Source: Epiperipatus broadwayi (taxonomy: Eukaryota > Onychophora > Udeonychophora > Euonychophora > Peripatidae). Taken from it: DNA of 64,000 nt. The translations under genes and the position numbers were made by a program. A model generated the notes under the pieces. It was not told where the DNA came from. It worked only from the letters and a program-made list of their open reading frames with translations, and ran no database searches. The stretch is taken from positions 4,278,001-4,342,000 of the forward strand of contig JAQFVV010012395.1 of NCBI GenBank assembly GCA_028023455.1. Reading direction: 5' to 3'. Positions 34,850 through 45,451 of this stretch are shown one piece after another (the stretch's first letter is position 1; the number at the start of each line of letters is the position of its first letter).

Positions 34850-35560
34850 ACTGGTCCTTCTTTTGTTTTTACCTATCTTTTAACTTCTGCAGAAAACTCT
34901 TCTTTCTGAAATATTTCAACACCATCTCTGATTGTAGCTCTCCAATGTATTCTAATCATTATCATATCTTTCTAATGGAAACAATTAACATAGTCCTTAA
35001 AATTTAATAAACATCCTTTTTCCCTATATTTGTTCATTCATTTCACATGTCCAATATAATAAAATTATATTTCACAATAATATCACATTCAGCAAGTCAA
35101 AAAACACTGATTGGTTTATGATCTTGACATTATATTTTTAAAATTTTTATGTAGCACTTTTACATAAAAATTTTCTAATGCCTTTATATTGCATCAATAG
35201 GGTGTCCAAGTCTCATTTCCATACAAAAAATGAGATAAAATAACAACTAATTTAGTTGCCACAATTATGTCCTTGTGATGAAATATCCTATCTTTTAACT
35301 TTTCAAAAGCATTAGAAGCACATTTGAGTCTGTGCTGCACGTCAATATCTAAGTCCATCTTTCTATTTATAAAAACTACCAAGATATTTAAATTAGTTTA
35401 CATTCTCAAGTTGATAACCATCCAATCTAAAAATTGCTGAGGATTTTTTCTTCCATCATTAACTGATAAAAAAATAATTTTTGGAACATTGATTATTTAA
35501 ATCAAAGTGTTTACATGTTGCATTTAAAAACAATAAGTACATTCTATAGGTTATCTTTTG
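34850..35560 (-). mobile_element. LINE family E, RT C-terminus to 3' region
   Basis: The minus strand has MDLDIDVQHRLKCASNAFEK, KDRIFHHKDI, LYGNETWTPY and, decayed, YYIGHVK and WRATIRDGVEIFQKE. This is the typical order of a CR1/RTE-type LINE tail (YG.ETW..., W.GHV.R, WR....G). It belongs with the RT piece at 36020-36470; a family C fragment is inserted between them. Confidence 0.65.
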
Positions 35561-35564
35561 ATGT

Positions 35565-36015
35565 GATGTGACCTCCTTATATGAAGGCAGGAATCTCTTA
35601 GCAACTATGCCCAGAGAATCCTGTTAGCCACTTTACATTCCTTTTCCATTCCCCGCCCTAAGTTTTCCCATATCCTGCTCCATCCCATTTCCACAACATA
35701 ATCTTTGTCAACTTCATGGCCTTTATATCTAAATCCCCCTTATATTTTCTCAAACCCAAAATAAATACCAATAACCCACTTTCTATATAATCACTTTGTT
35801 TATCTTTTCCCAAACCCAGCATAAATACCAATAACCCACTTTCTGTATAATCACTTTGTTCACCAATAACCCAATTTAAGTATAATCACTTTTATATTTA
35901 TTCTTCCATAACTTCATTATTAGTATCCCTTTCTGCTTGCAGGCATTTACATTCAATTAACAGATGCCTAATATTTTCTATGCCTTCCTTACACAATTTG
36001 CAGAATAATTTTTGA
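35565..36015 (-). mobile_element. LINE family C 3' fragment with internal tandem duplication
   Basis: It matches the last 450 bp of the copies at 21468 and 51289 and ends in a GATGTGATGTGA-type repeat (35567-35578). Around 35750-35880 a segment of about 65 bp (AATACCAATAACCCACTTTC...) is repeated two to three times. It is inserted within LINE family E in the same orientation. Confidence 0.7.
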
Positions 36016-36019
36016 ACTG

Positions 36020-36470
36020 ACAAAAATAACCCTACGAGTATACTATAAATCCAGAATCTAAAAAGATGGTGTTCAGGTTTTCACCAAATTTAAAATTCCA
36101 CCATTAAATGTGTATCATATCTTTATCCCCATTTCATTAAGTTGCCTATAAATAGTTCCAAAGACCCACTAAAATAAAAATTGAAAACAAATATACACCC
36201 TTGTTCAATGCCAGTTGTCATTTCAAATGCCTGATTCTCCACCTCTTCTCATTTTAACATGTAGAAATTGTATAATATAAACTTTAGTGGGCAATCCAAT
36301 TTCAAACAATAACATATATGGTTTTGTCCCATAAAATAAATCAACTATCTTGGAAAAATCAATAAAAGCAATATATAAGTCATGCTTTTGTTCCCAATCT
36401 CTTTTGTTTTTACACTTGCCTGGCAACAAAAGCTATATCTATAATACTTAATGTTTTAAAATTTCTGAAA
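36020..36470 (-). mobile_element. LINE family E RT fragment
   Basis: The minus strand reads KHDLYIAFIDFSKIVDLF (motif A; canonical AFIDLTKAFD), then LLFEIGLPTKVYIIQFLHV, expected after motif A. It is open from 36223 to 36429. This is part of the broken element that continues at 34850-35560. Confidence 0.65.
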
Positions 36471-36479
36471 ACCATTCAT

Positions 36480-37025
36480 CAATCACTAGAAGTAAACTAT
36501 TTAAAAATCCATGAAAATACCTTCGCCATAATAGACAATGATATATAATTGTTGCAATCTTATCTATTCCTGTTATTTCAAAAAATTGGAATAATAGAAG
36601 TATTCTTAAGATCTGATAGTACTTCATGAGTTCTTGATTTTTTTTTTAAAAAAAAAATCCAATATTTTTGAAGCTAACATATTACCGCCATATTTTAAAA
36701 CTTTTTGGGTACTTCACTAAGCTAGATATTTTTGTTCATATCTTTATCCAAATATACATAAGTAGATATAATGGATATATCACTAAAAGTCACCATCATG
36801 TGATATTACTTTTAGTGCATCAAAAAAAGCTCTACCAATCATGATCAGTAAATATCTATCTCTTTGCAATTTTAATCCACAAATCATTTTTAAGTCTTCT
36901 TATCGGTCATTTAATTTTCTGCCTTTTAAATCACATTTATTATTCTGTCAAACAGTAAAAGGCTTTATGTTTCCTAATGGTATAACAGGAGGCAGTGGTA
37001 GCATTAAAGCTAAGTATTATAAATC
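36480..37025. other. spacer inside broken LINE region
   Basis: It contains an adjacent T-run/A-run palindrome near 36633-36655. An open frame of 71 codons on the plus strand (36841-37056) runs into the endonuclease fragment that follows, but its N-terminal part is not recognised. Confidence 0.35.
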
Positions 37026-37029
37026 AATT

Positions 37030-37620
37030 TGCTATCAAGGTTTAAAATCAATATAGATACTCTTAGTGAAACTTTTTTTCCAGAGGAAGAAAGTTTAATA
37101 AAACAGGTAAATATAGTTTTGTTTTGTTTTTTTGAGGGAAATGAAATCAGCAAATGGAGAATGTTTGACATATGATTTGCTACAAAGTCTAATTTAGTAT
37201 CTTTTGATTCTTGGAATTCCTTGTTATATCAATGAAAGGTTAATAGTGTTACAATTTATCTTACACAATAGTACCAGTGCTCATTTTATTAGTTTATATG
37301 TTCCAACATTAGATTTAGAGAACGAAGAGAGAGAAAACTTATTATAGTAAAACCATTAAAAGATTGTTTTTTTCTTTCTCAAGATTTTAATGCTTGTATT
37401 GGTACAATTAGTGATTTTGGCCAAAATGACATACATAGATTATGTTATAGTTAGAATAGATGAATACAAAAAAAAATTTAGAGTAAGAGAATCAAACAGA
37501 AGTTTATATTATGTAAGCAGTTATAAGCACAGACTGATTGCCCACATCATAGATTAAAATGCTCCAAGATTAAAATAACTGCAATAAAAAATAGGCTATA
37601 TTTCAACCACATTCACAAGA
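37030..37620 (+). mobile_element. LINE endonuclease fragment, plus-strand copy
   Basis: The plus strand reads QGLKSI, NERLIVLQFILHNSTSAHFI, SLYVPTLDLENEERENL and DFNACIGTISDFGQND (frame changes between them). These are the ISxYAPT and GDFNARIG blocks of an AP-endonuclease LINE. It is the inverted partner of 37865-38530. Confidence 0.65.
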
Positions 37621-37864
37621 AATGAATGTTCATTCTTTATAAGTGTACACACTTCTTAAAAGATTTCACATTTTAATAATGTGACAATTCTGAAGAGTCA
37701 AATTAACAAGGCGCATGTACTAAAGCTTTAGCTTTATATAAGTATTACGTGCTAACATTGACATTGCGCTTAATAAGAATTAATATTTATAATTTTAATG
37801 TTTATGAATTGTTAAAATTTAGTATCATATAGTAGATATCAATTTTTTATAAATGTGTTTGAAA

Positions 37865-38530
37865 TATGTCCTGCTTTTTATTGCAATTGTCATTTTAATC
37901 TTGGAGCATTCTAATCTAAAATGTGATCAACAATTTTGTGCTTATAAGTGCTTACATAATATAAACTTCTCTTAAATTCTCTATTCTAAATTTTTTCTTG
38001 TACTTTCTACTCTAATGTGATCTATTATATCTATGCTATTTTATAGTGATTTTTCTGCATAAACAAAATGTTTGTGAAAGTCAATCCATGTGTTGTGCAA
38101 AAATTCAATAACAGCAGACCATTTGAATTTATAGCACTAATATCATTACTTTCAACAATTTTTGGCCCAAATCAATAATTGAATCAGCACATACGTTCAA
38201 ATCTTGCAAAAGAAAAAAGCTTTACTGTAATATTATCGAAAAAGGAATATAGTCTTCTCTCTCTAAGCTCTCTAAATCTAATGTTGGAGCATATGCACTG
38301 ATACCATAGTGCAAGCTAAATTTTAATCATTAGTCTTTCATTCATATAAGGAATTTCAATGATCAAAAGATATTAAATTAGAATTTACAGTAAATCCAAC
38401 AGCAAAAAAAATTCTCATTTCACTGATTTGATCTTCTTTCAGAAAACCTTGTGTTCTATTAAACTTTCTTTCTCTGGAAGACAAGTTTCACTAAGCATAT
38501 CTATATTGATTTTAAACTGTGTCAGCTCCC
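37865..38530 (-). mobile_element. LINE endonuclease fragment, minus-strand copy
   Basis: It is the reverse complement of 37030-37620 over most of its length (for example TTAAACTTTCTTTCTCTGGA near 38459 against the complement near 37080, and TAAATCTAATGTTGGAGCAT near 38275 against 37300). It lies upstream, on the same strand, of the RT piece at 36020-36470, so it could be that element's own endonuclease. Confidence 0.65.
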
Positions 38531-38972
38531 TATCCTCTCTTCTGGTCTTTAAAAGGTTGCACTTTCCACATACATTTATTTAGAAAGAAAGAAAACTGAT
38601 CTATAATACCTAGCTTTAATACTAACCATTACCTTCCGCCAAACCATTACTATTGATAAATATTATTTCTATTGCTTTAATGAGTAATCCACCTGAAACA
38701 ACAACCTAACCAGGTTGTGTGAAATATTAGATTCATTCATTATATGCAAATGAATTCTAAATAGGCTGCCTAAACATACAAACTTTGACAGCTGAAATTC
38801 CTTTCTGAAATCCAGTTCCAAACCGATTCATTAGCCATTGTATTGCCTGGAGCAATTATAATTTAAAGACTACAAACCTAGTTAGCTTGTCTCCGTCATT
38901 ACTTTTTTGTTCTTGAGGTCTTGAGTTAAAAAATTAAGAAAAGGAATTACAAATACTGTGCATGTTATTAAA

Positions 38973-39031
38973 GGACGGAAGTGAAGGACGGAAGTGTGAT
39001 TGGATCCAATGAAACCTACTTTTCAACCAAT
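38973..39031. promoter_or_regulatory. candidate housekeeping-type promoter: tandem ETS motifs and CCAAT boxes
   Basis: GGACGGAAGTG occurs twice with a 13-bp spacing (38973-38983 and 38986-38996). The core CGGAAGTG matches the ETS/GABP consensus. It is followed by ATTGG (38999), CCAAT (39006) and CCAAT (39027). Such clusters are common at animal housekeeping promoters. I cannot identify the transcript it would drive on either side. Confidence 0.35.
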
Positions 39032-39039
39032 CTGCACAT

Positions 39040-39995
39040 TCCCGTCAGATTTACATTTTAAGTGGCTCTGTTTTAGAAATATATAATTGACTAATTTTTC
39101 AAAAAAAACATCTATTGGCATTTAACTTTCAATATAATAAACGAACTTTATACAAATAAATGCATAAAATAAGAACAGAAAAAAGCATAGAATTCAAAAC
39201 AATTTATATAAGAAACAAAAATTATGATGGCAAACATGAAACCAATAAGAGCAACAATTAGGAAACTTGATACCAAAATCCCAAAAAAGATCCCACAGAT
39301 AAAAGACGATGCTATTATTATACTGAAATCTTTTCTGTTAACTTATTATTTATAAAAACACAGCACGACTTTTATTCCAATGTAGTTGAAGTAATTTTGT
39401 TAATAAGAAGATATTTAACAATTTTTTTACAATATTTCACCCCAAAATCATGATCATTCCCAAAAAAAAATATGATTTAAAGCGCAAGTAAGTAAATTGA
39501 AATGAGCACGCACTCACCCTCATGATAATTTGTAAGGCTTTTGAACGAAACGTGAAGTTTTAAAAGAATCCATGTTGTATTTTACTGCCCTCTTGCGAAT
39601 TTTATATAAAAGATAGTAAAAAGCGTTGTTTGACTGCTTTTTCAAAAGTAAATATTTTACTTACTTATTCACACCTACGTAACTCAGAAAAAAAAAGCAA
39701 AAGAAAACAATATATCATAATTTTTATGCGTATAATTAAATAAAGAATTACGATCGAACAAACACGTTCCCATTCTCACACTCTTGAGAGATGATCGATG
39801 GTGTAAGGGTCAAAAGCTAAATACAAAAGACAGTAAAGAGAAAAAACACTAAGGAAAGAAAATGTATAGAAGATATAGAAAAGACAGCTTGCGTTAAGAA
39901 TAACACCTACTCTTTGAGAACTAATATATCTTTTAAGATATCAGGCATTTCCTTTTTCCTCCAGAAATTCCAAAAGATCTAGAAACGATTACCTT
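39040..39995. other. AT-rich interval, no confident gene
   Basis: Apart from the possible exon at 39518 nothing is recognised. Confidence 0.3.
39518..39573 (-). other. possible 5' exon ending at a strong splice donor
   Basis: On the minus strand AACATGG (ATG at 39573) opens a 17-codon frame, and the donor GG|GTGAGT follows at 39517. The frame stops (TGA) just before the donor, so this would be a 5'-UTR exon with a short upstream ORF, or a chance match. The promoter candidate at 38973 lies on the wrong side for a minus-strand transcript starting here. Confidence 0.2.
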
Positions 39996-41252
39996 TTAAA
40001 TAGTCAAATAAAAAAATAGTCATAGATCACATGACCCCATCTCTTAAGCTCGTAAGATATAAACAATGAGCATTGCCAATTGCTCAACAAGCTTTGTCAT
40101 AAATGCTTAGCCAGAGAAAGCATTTAAAATATCTCTGTCAGGAACCCCCCCCCCCAACCTCTGACCATGGTTTCGTGCTTTGGCACTCCTCAGAGAGGTC
40201 ATAGGGTGGCTTCAGACACTAGATCTAAAAATACCAACACAAAAACAGCATTTATCTAAAAGTTATCTATTGAGTGGAAAATCTGAAATTTTCAGACACC
40301 TACGTGTCTTCAAACCCAGCTATCCAACTCAAATGGCTATATGGGGCTGAGAGATCTTCATCCAAACCATATATTAGAAATCTTAGCAATATGACATCAC
40401 ATAAGACTTGAAGCAGAGACTATAAATAGTCAAATAAAAAAAACAGAGAGGGTAGATCACATGACCCCATCTTTTAAGCTTGTAAGATATAAACAATGAG
40501 CATTGCCAATTGCTGAACAAGCTTTGTGATAAATGCTTAGCCAGAGAAAGCATTTAAAATATCTCTGTCAGGAACCCCCCCCCCAACCTCTGACCATGGT
40601 TTCATGCTTTGGCACTCCTCAGAGAGGTCATAGGGTGGCTTCAGACACTAGATCTAAAAATACCACCAAATCCAGCATTTATCTAAAAGTTATCTATTGA
40701 GTGGGAAAATCTGAAAATTTTCAGACACCTACATGTCTTCAAACCCAGCTATCCAACACAAATAGCTATATGGGGCTGAGAGATCTTCAGCCAAACCATA
40801 TATTAATAGTCTTAGCAATATAACATCACATAAGACTTGAAGCAGAGACTATAAATAGTCAAAAAACAGAGACATAGATCACATAGTCTCTGCTTCAAGT
40901 CTTATGTGATGTTATATTTCTAAGACCACTAATATATGGTTTGGCTGAAGATGTCTCAGCCCCATATAGCTATTTGAGTTGGATGCTAGGTTTGAAGACA
41001 TGTAGGTCTCTGAAAATTTTAGATTTTTCACTCAATAGATAACTTTTAGATAAATGCTGGATTTGGGTTGGTATTTTTAGATCTAGTGTCTGAAGCCACC
41101 CTATGCCCTCTCTGAGAAGTGCCAAAGCACGAAACCATGGTCAGAGGTTGGGGGTCCTGACAGATATTTTAAGTGCTTTCTCTGGCTAAGCATTTATCAC
41201 AAAGTTTGTTGAGCAATTAGCAATGCTCATTGTTTATTATCTCTTACAGTTT
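39996..41252. repeat. 430-bp repeat: two direct copies and one inverted copy
   Basis: TAGATCACATGACCCC begins at 40023 and again at 40453, a 430-bp period with near identity. Shared blocks include GAGCATTGCCAATTGCT, a C-run of 8-11, AACCTCTGACCATGGTTTC, GGCTTCAGACACTAGATC and TAAGACTTGAAGCAGAGAC. From 40880 to 41252 the same unit appears reverse-complemented, missing its first 30 or so bases. Each junction contains TATAAATAGTCAAA. There is no coding capacity. Copy 2 and the inverted copy could fold into a hairpin of about 375 bp. Confidence 0.85.
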
Positions 41253-41399
41253 GGCTAAATCAACATTGCTGGAAAACTTGTCATTTAAATGATAGAAATA
41301 ACTTTAATATCAACAATTATATAAATATTTGTATTTCATTTATTTTTTTATAAATATAATTATCAATAAAAAATAATTGGATAATTTTATTGCTTAGTA

Positions 41400-41520
41400 A
41401 TTCATAAAAAATTTGACCACTAGAAGTGAGAGCTAAACCGCAATTCACAGACTATGAGCTCCAGATTCCATTACTATTGCACTAAACCCCACAGGGGTAC
41501 CTGTATCAATAAAAAGCTAA
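41400..41520 (-). mobile_element. tRNA-derived SINE copy, decayed
   Basis: The minus strand reads GGGGTTTAGTGCAATAGTAA, then GAGCTCATAGTCTG and GAATTGCGGTTTAGCTCTCA. These correspond to an A-box region, an anticodon-arm-like segment and a weak B box (GGTTTAGCTCTC). Relatives are at 48945-49020 and 52965-53045. Confidence 0.45.
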
Positions 41521-43145
41521 TCATGCAAAAACGGCATGTACAGGGCATACACTTCCGTAAAAAAATTTAAAAATTTTTTAGAGAAAAAAAGTTTATTCCT
41601 TATTGGTTGGCGCTTTTACATTTATGCCATTAAAAAACTGAAACTTTCAAACTCTATGTAGTTAATGCACATTTGGTGTAAACTGTAACGTATGGTGCAA
41701 AGACATTGGAAATGATACTATTGTTTTATGAAATCAATTTTGTGCATTAAAGGACTGATGTAAAATTTTGAATTTCTTTTAAAAAAATATGATAATAATA
41801 AATTTTTTATTTTAAATCTATTTTTTTTTTTCTTTTTAGGAAATTGAATTGTGCATTAAAGGACTGACTTGTACAAAAACTTTGTTTATGCTAAAAAAAA
41901 ATGACTGTAAAATAACATATGTTTTCTCTGAACTGTGGAAACAACTGATTTAATTCAATAACGTTTAATAATGTTAATTTAAATGATAAAATATGTAGCT
42001 GTTTTTAAGATTGCCTTTGAGGCAGTTGCATGTTAGCTTATATATAATTCTCAAGAAAAAAAATGGAACTTACTACCTACTGAACATGGGCCCCTTATAA
42101 GCTTAGTGTTTATAGTTACCTGCTCTATATTTGATCTAGAATAAAAGATCTACACATTGGGATGAACTTATAGCCAGTGCATAAATTGCATTGGAACACC
42201 TCCCCCCCCCACCAATAACCAATAAGATTTTACTGCAGTAAGAACAAACATATGCTCCAGTAATTTTAATGCATCCATACTTAAAATACTGGTATCTTGT
42301 GTGCTGTGTTAGAATCAGGAATTAGTATATAAACAATACAATTAAAAGTGTTGGAGAAGTTTATATACTTCAACATTAAAATGATATTCCCAAATATATT
42401 GATTATAAATCTAATATGTGGGTTTTTTCTAAGTTATTTGTTAATCATGCAAAATTCAAAAGCTGTTCAACACTAATATTTCCAACTTGAATTTTGAAGT
42501 TAGCATTGTTACTGAGGCATGGAATTCTCTTAAGAAATGTGTTGTGGATATGGACAAGAATTGGGTTCCACAAAAAGTAATTTTCTCTTATAATAATTAT
42601 ATTATTAATAACTTGATTTTTTAAAATATACATTAAAAAAATGAATGACTTTATATACAACATATGGGTTTACAATCAGAAGTTCAATGACTGACTAAAA
42701 ATTTTAAGATTAATATTGGATTAAAATTACACAAAAAAAAAAAAAAAAACAGACCTTTTCTGATTATGATTAGTTTAGATGTTTTGAATTGTTGAAAGTA
42801 ATCTGAAAAATAATATAAATTTTACTTAAATCATTGAAAACAGATGGAACAACTATTTACAAAATTTAAGCAGAGATGTTCATCTTGTTGAGGTTAAAGC
42901 ATTCTTTATCATTTTAAAATTGTATGCGCACATACTTATAGAAGGCTTAAAATATGGTGATATGTTAGCAAAAAACTATCAGAATTTTTTTAGAAATATA
43001 TGATTATATGAAGTTATGTCATCTGATCTTAAAGATCCTTCAAATTATAAATATTTAAAAAGGGGAATAGAAAAGATTGCAGTATTACCATGGGAAATCA
43101 TTATTAATTATAGGTTGACCATAATCACAGGTATTGTGGGCTTAC
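41521..43145. other. AT-rich interval
   Basis: No gene is recognised. A C-run is at about 42203-42210 and an A-run at about 42734-42750. Confidence 0.4.
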
Positions 43146-43149
43146 CATG

Positions 43150-43840
43150 TTTAGAGTATCAAAAAGACTAGTTACTGCATTTATTGCTGGGCAAATATAT
43201 ATATAAAGTATTGTGAACAAAAGTGTGATTTATATTATATTGATTTAGCGATTTGATCAAAGCATTTAATTTAGATAAGTGGCAGTATTTGAAAATAGCT
43301 GTTTGATAATAAAAGGACGTTATTACTAGAATTATGAGACATTTGTAATAAAAACTGTTTTTAAGTAGATATATTAACTCCAACTTTATTTTTCATTTTT
43401 GTGACTGATTTTTACAACAATTTATAGGTGATACAAGATAAGTATCCATATGTTTCATAGATTGGATGTAAGATTTATAATTTAAACTAATTAAAAGCAA
43501 AAATAAAAATAAAAAATAAAAGATAAAAATATATAATGGTGAATGTATTAATCTTATCAATTGAAAAGAAGATATTTAGAACATTCTTAATGATTTGAAT
43601 GTAACTTATAAAGAATTTAAATTAATAATTAAAAATTTTAAAAAATTGTTAACCAGTTATGAAAAAAAATTATTGCAGCAGTTATCAATTTGAAAATGTG
43701 GATTGGTTTAAATACCTTGATAATTTTTTAGTTAGAAATATAGAGTTGAATGTTGAAGTGAATTACAAACTTCAATCACACTAAAGTGTTTCATTATAAT
43801 ATTATAAATTCTTCAATGAAATTAATTTATATGAGGCTGT
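43150..43840 (+). mobile_element. possible decayed LINE RT fragment
   Basis: The plus strand gives FSDLIKAFNLDKWQYL near 43245-43290 (like motif A, DF.KAFD) and CSSYQFENVDWFKYLDNFLV near 43680-43730 (like the F.YLG block). The order fits a non-LTR RT, but nothing is open and the match is weak. Confidence 0.3.
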
Positions 43841-44904
43841 TATATGCGCTACATTAATATAACATAAAGGCACTATTTATTTAAAGATGATCCATATATT
43901 TAAAAAATAGTGGTAAGTTTGTAAGATTAATTGATAAGGTCTTCAGTTTTTTTATATGTAATGCTAGTCAATCTACTATTTAAATACAAGTATAGTATAT
44001 ATACTTTAAATGAGATGTAATAAGGTGGAGGGGATGACTAAAAGGAGCTTGAAAGTTTGGGTTCAAAACCCTTCTAATTAAATTCAATCTATTATTGTAA
44101 AATTATTTCTTTATTGGATTGGGGGAATAAAAAACAATAGACTTTCTAAAAAATATTTTATGGAGAATTTGAGATAAACCACGTTTATGTTATAAAAACT
44201 ACCCCAAAAACATTTTGAAGAAATACACCATTGATTGCTTTTATTAAGCGACTGTGATTGAAGATAGAATGCAATCAGAAAAAACATTGAAATTTTTCAG
44301 AGAAATCTTTCAAATTTTTTCCATAGAAGGGAATAGACTATATATATATTGTGCCCTTTTCTATAAGTCAATGATAGTTATAAATGGTCAATTACTAAAA
44401 AATTTTAAAATTAATATTATATAGTATTTAAAATTATAGATTATATTAAGCAGTAAAAGATTAATATGATATATTTAATAATAAATATTGTGATGGTGAG
44501 AATTGTATCTAATTCTATATTTTTCTAAATTGTTTTTCAAAATTTTATATAATTATTTTATATAATATAAGTAGCAAATTTATTAAGACAGATAAAAATA
44601 GACTAAACACCGGAAATGACTACGTGACTGTCTGAAATATTCTATGTATAAGCACCGGTTTAAATTAATACTAATAATTAAAATATTTAAATAGTATATT
44701 ATAGAAGTGGATGGAATTGTCACACATCATAATAAAAATAAGTAGTATACACCTTTATTAATTATTGTTTCAAAATTGTTTTAAAGGTAGTTAAATTGTA
44801 ATAGATAATAATTGATTTAAAAATAATAATGAGTTAACATTTAAGTCTATTACGTCATGATTTTAAAACTTTAGAAATTGTTTATAAATCCAAGTAGGGA
44901 TTGA
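43841..44904. other. AT-rich interval
   Basis: No feature is recognised apart from short TA tracts. Confidence 0.4.
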
Positions 44905-44998
44905 CCAATAAAAAATAGATCTTGGCAGACAACCAAAATCGCGCCAACTAATTGTATAAACAGGGGAGAACAAAAATGTGTTGACTCCAGAGCAGAGG
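44905..44998 (+). promoter_or_regulatory. candidate core promoter and short first exon
   Basis: In order: CCAAT (44905-44909), TCGCGCCAA (an E2F-like site, about 44939-44947), TATAAA (44955-44960) and, 25-35 bases on, GTTGACTCCAGAGCAGAG|GTAAAA, a plausible exon end and donor (about 44997). Spacing suits a real promoter. The proposed transcript continues at an acceptor TTTACAG|TAACC (45177). Confidence 0.35.
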
Positions 44999-45176
44999 TA
45001 AAATTTTAAGCTCTCTAAATTTTTTTTTTCTTCAATTTATTAGTCAATTTTATTATAATTTTAATAATATCTTTGAAAGAAACCAACTGACAATTTAAAA
45101 ATCATCCGAAGAGAATCTTAGAATAAAATGTTTTAAAAAAAAAGTTTTTCATAGTAATGTTTCACTAACTTTACAG

Positions 45177-45451
45177 TAACCTGCCAGTGGATTCTATCGA
45201 AATATAATCGGAGTTTTCAATAGAAAATGGATAGATTCTTAAAACCAAGTTGTAAATTTTATAATGTTCCAAATATGTTAATATTATTCGTTGATATAGT
45301 TTATATAGCGTATCACTATGAAAGCTGTTTTCGTGCGTATAAAATCAATGAAAGGACATTGTGCGCAAAGTTAATGAAGATAATGGAAAATAAAAATAAG
45401 TATTATTCGTATAAGAATAAATGGACAAAAGGAATTTTAATATTGAAATAG
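45177..45451 (+). CDS. hypothetical small exon/ORF of 74 residues
   Basis: The ATG at 45227 has a good context (GAAAATGG) and lies 50 bases after a TTTACAG acceptor (45170-45176). It encodes 74 residues (MDRFLKPSCKFYNVPNMLIL ...) with one hydrophobic stretch at about residues 17-28 and a lysine-rich C-terminus. I do not recognise a family. It follows the promoter candidate at 44905 in the right orientation, which is the only reason to list it. An ORF of this length can arise by chance in AT-rich DNA. Confidence 0.2.

Noticed and set aside
40000-41252. CRISPR-like or bacterial repeat array
   Set aside because: Unit is 430 bp, with no short repeat/spacer alternation, in a eukaryotic context.
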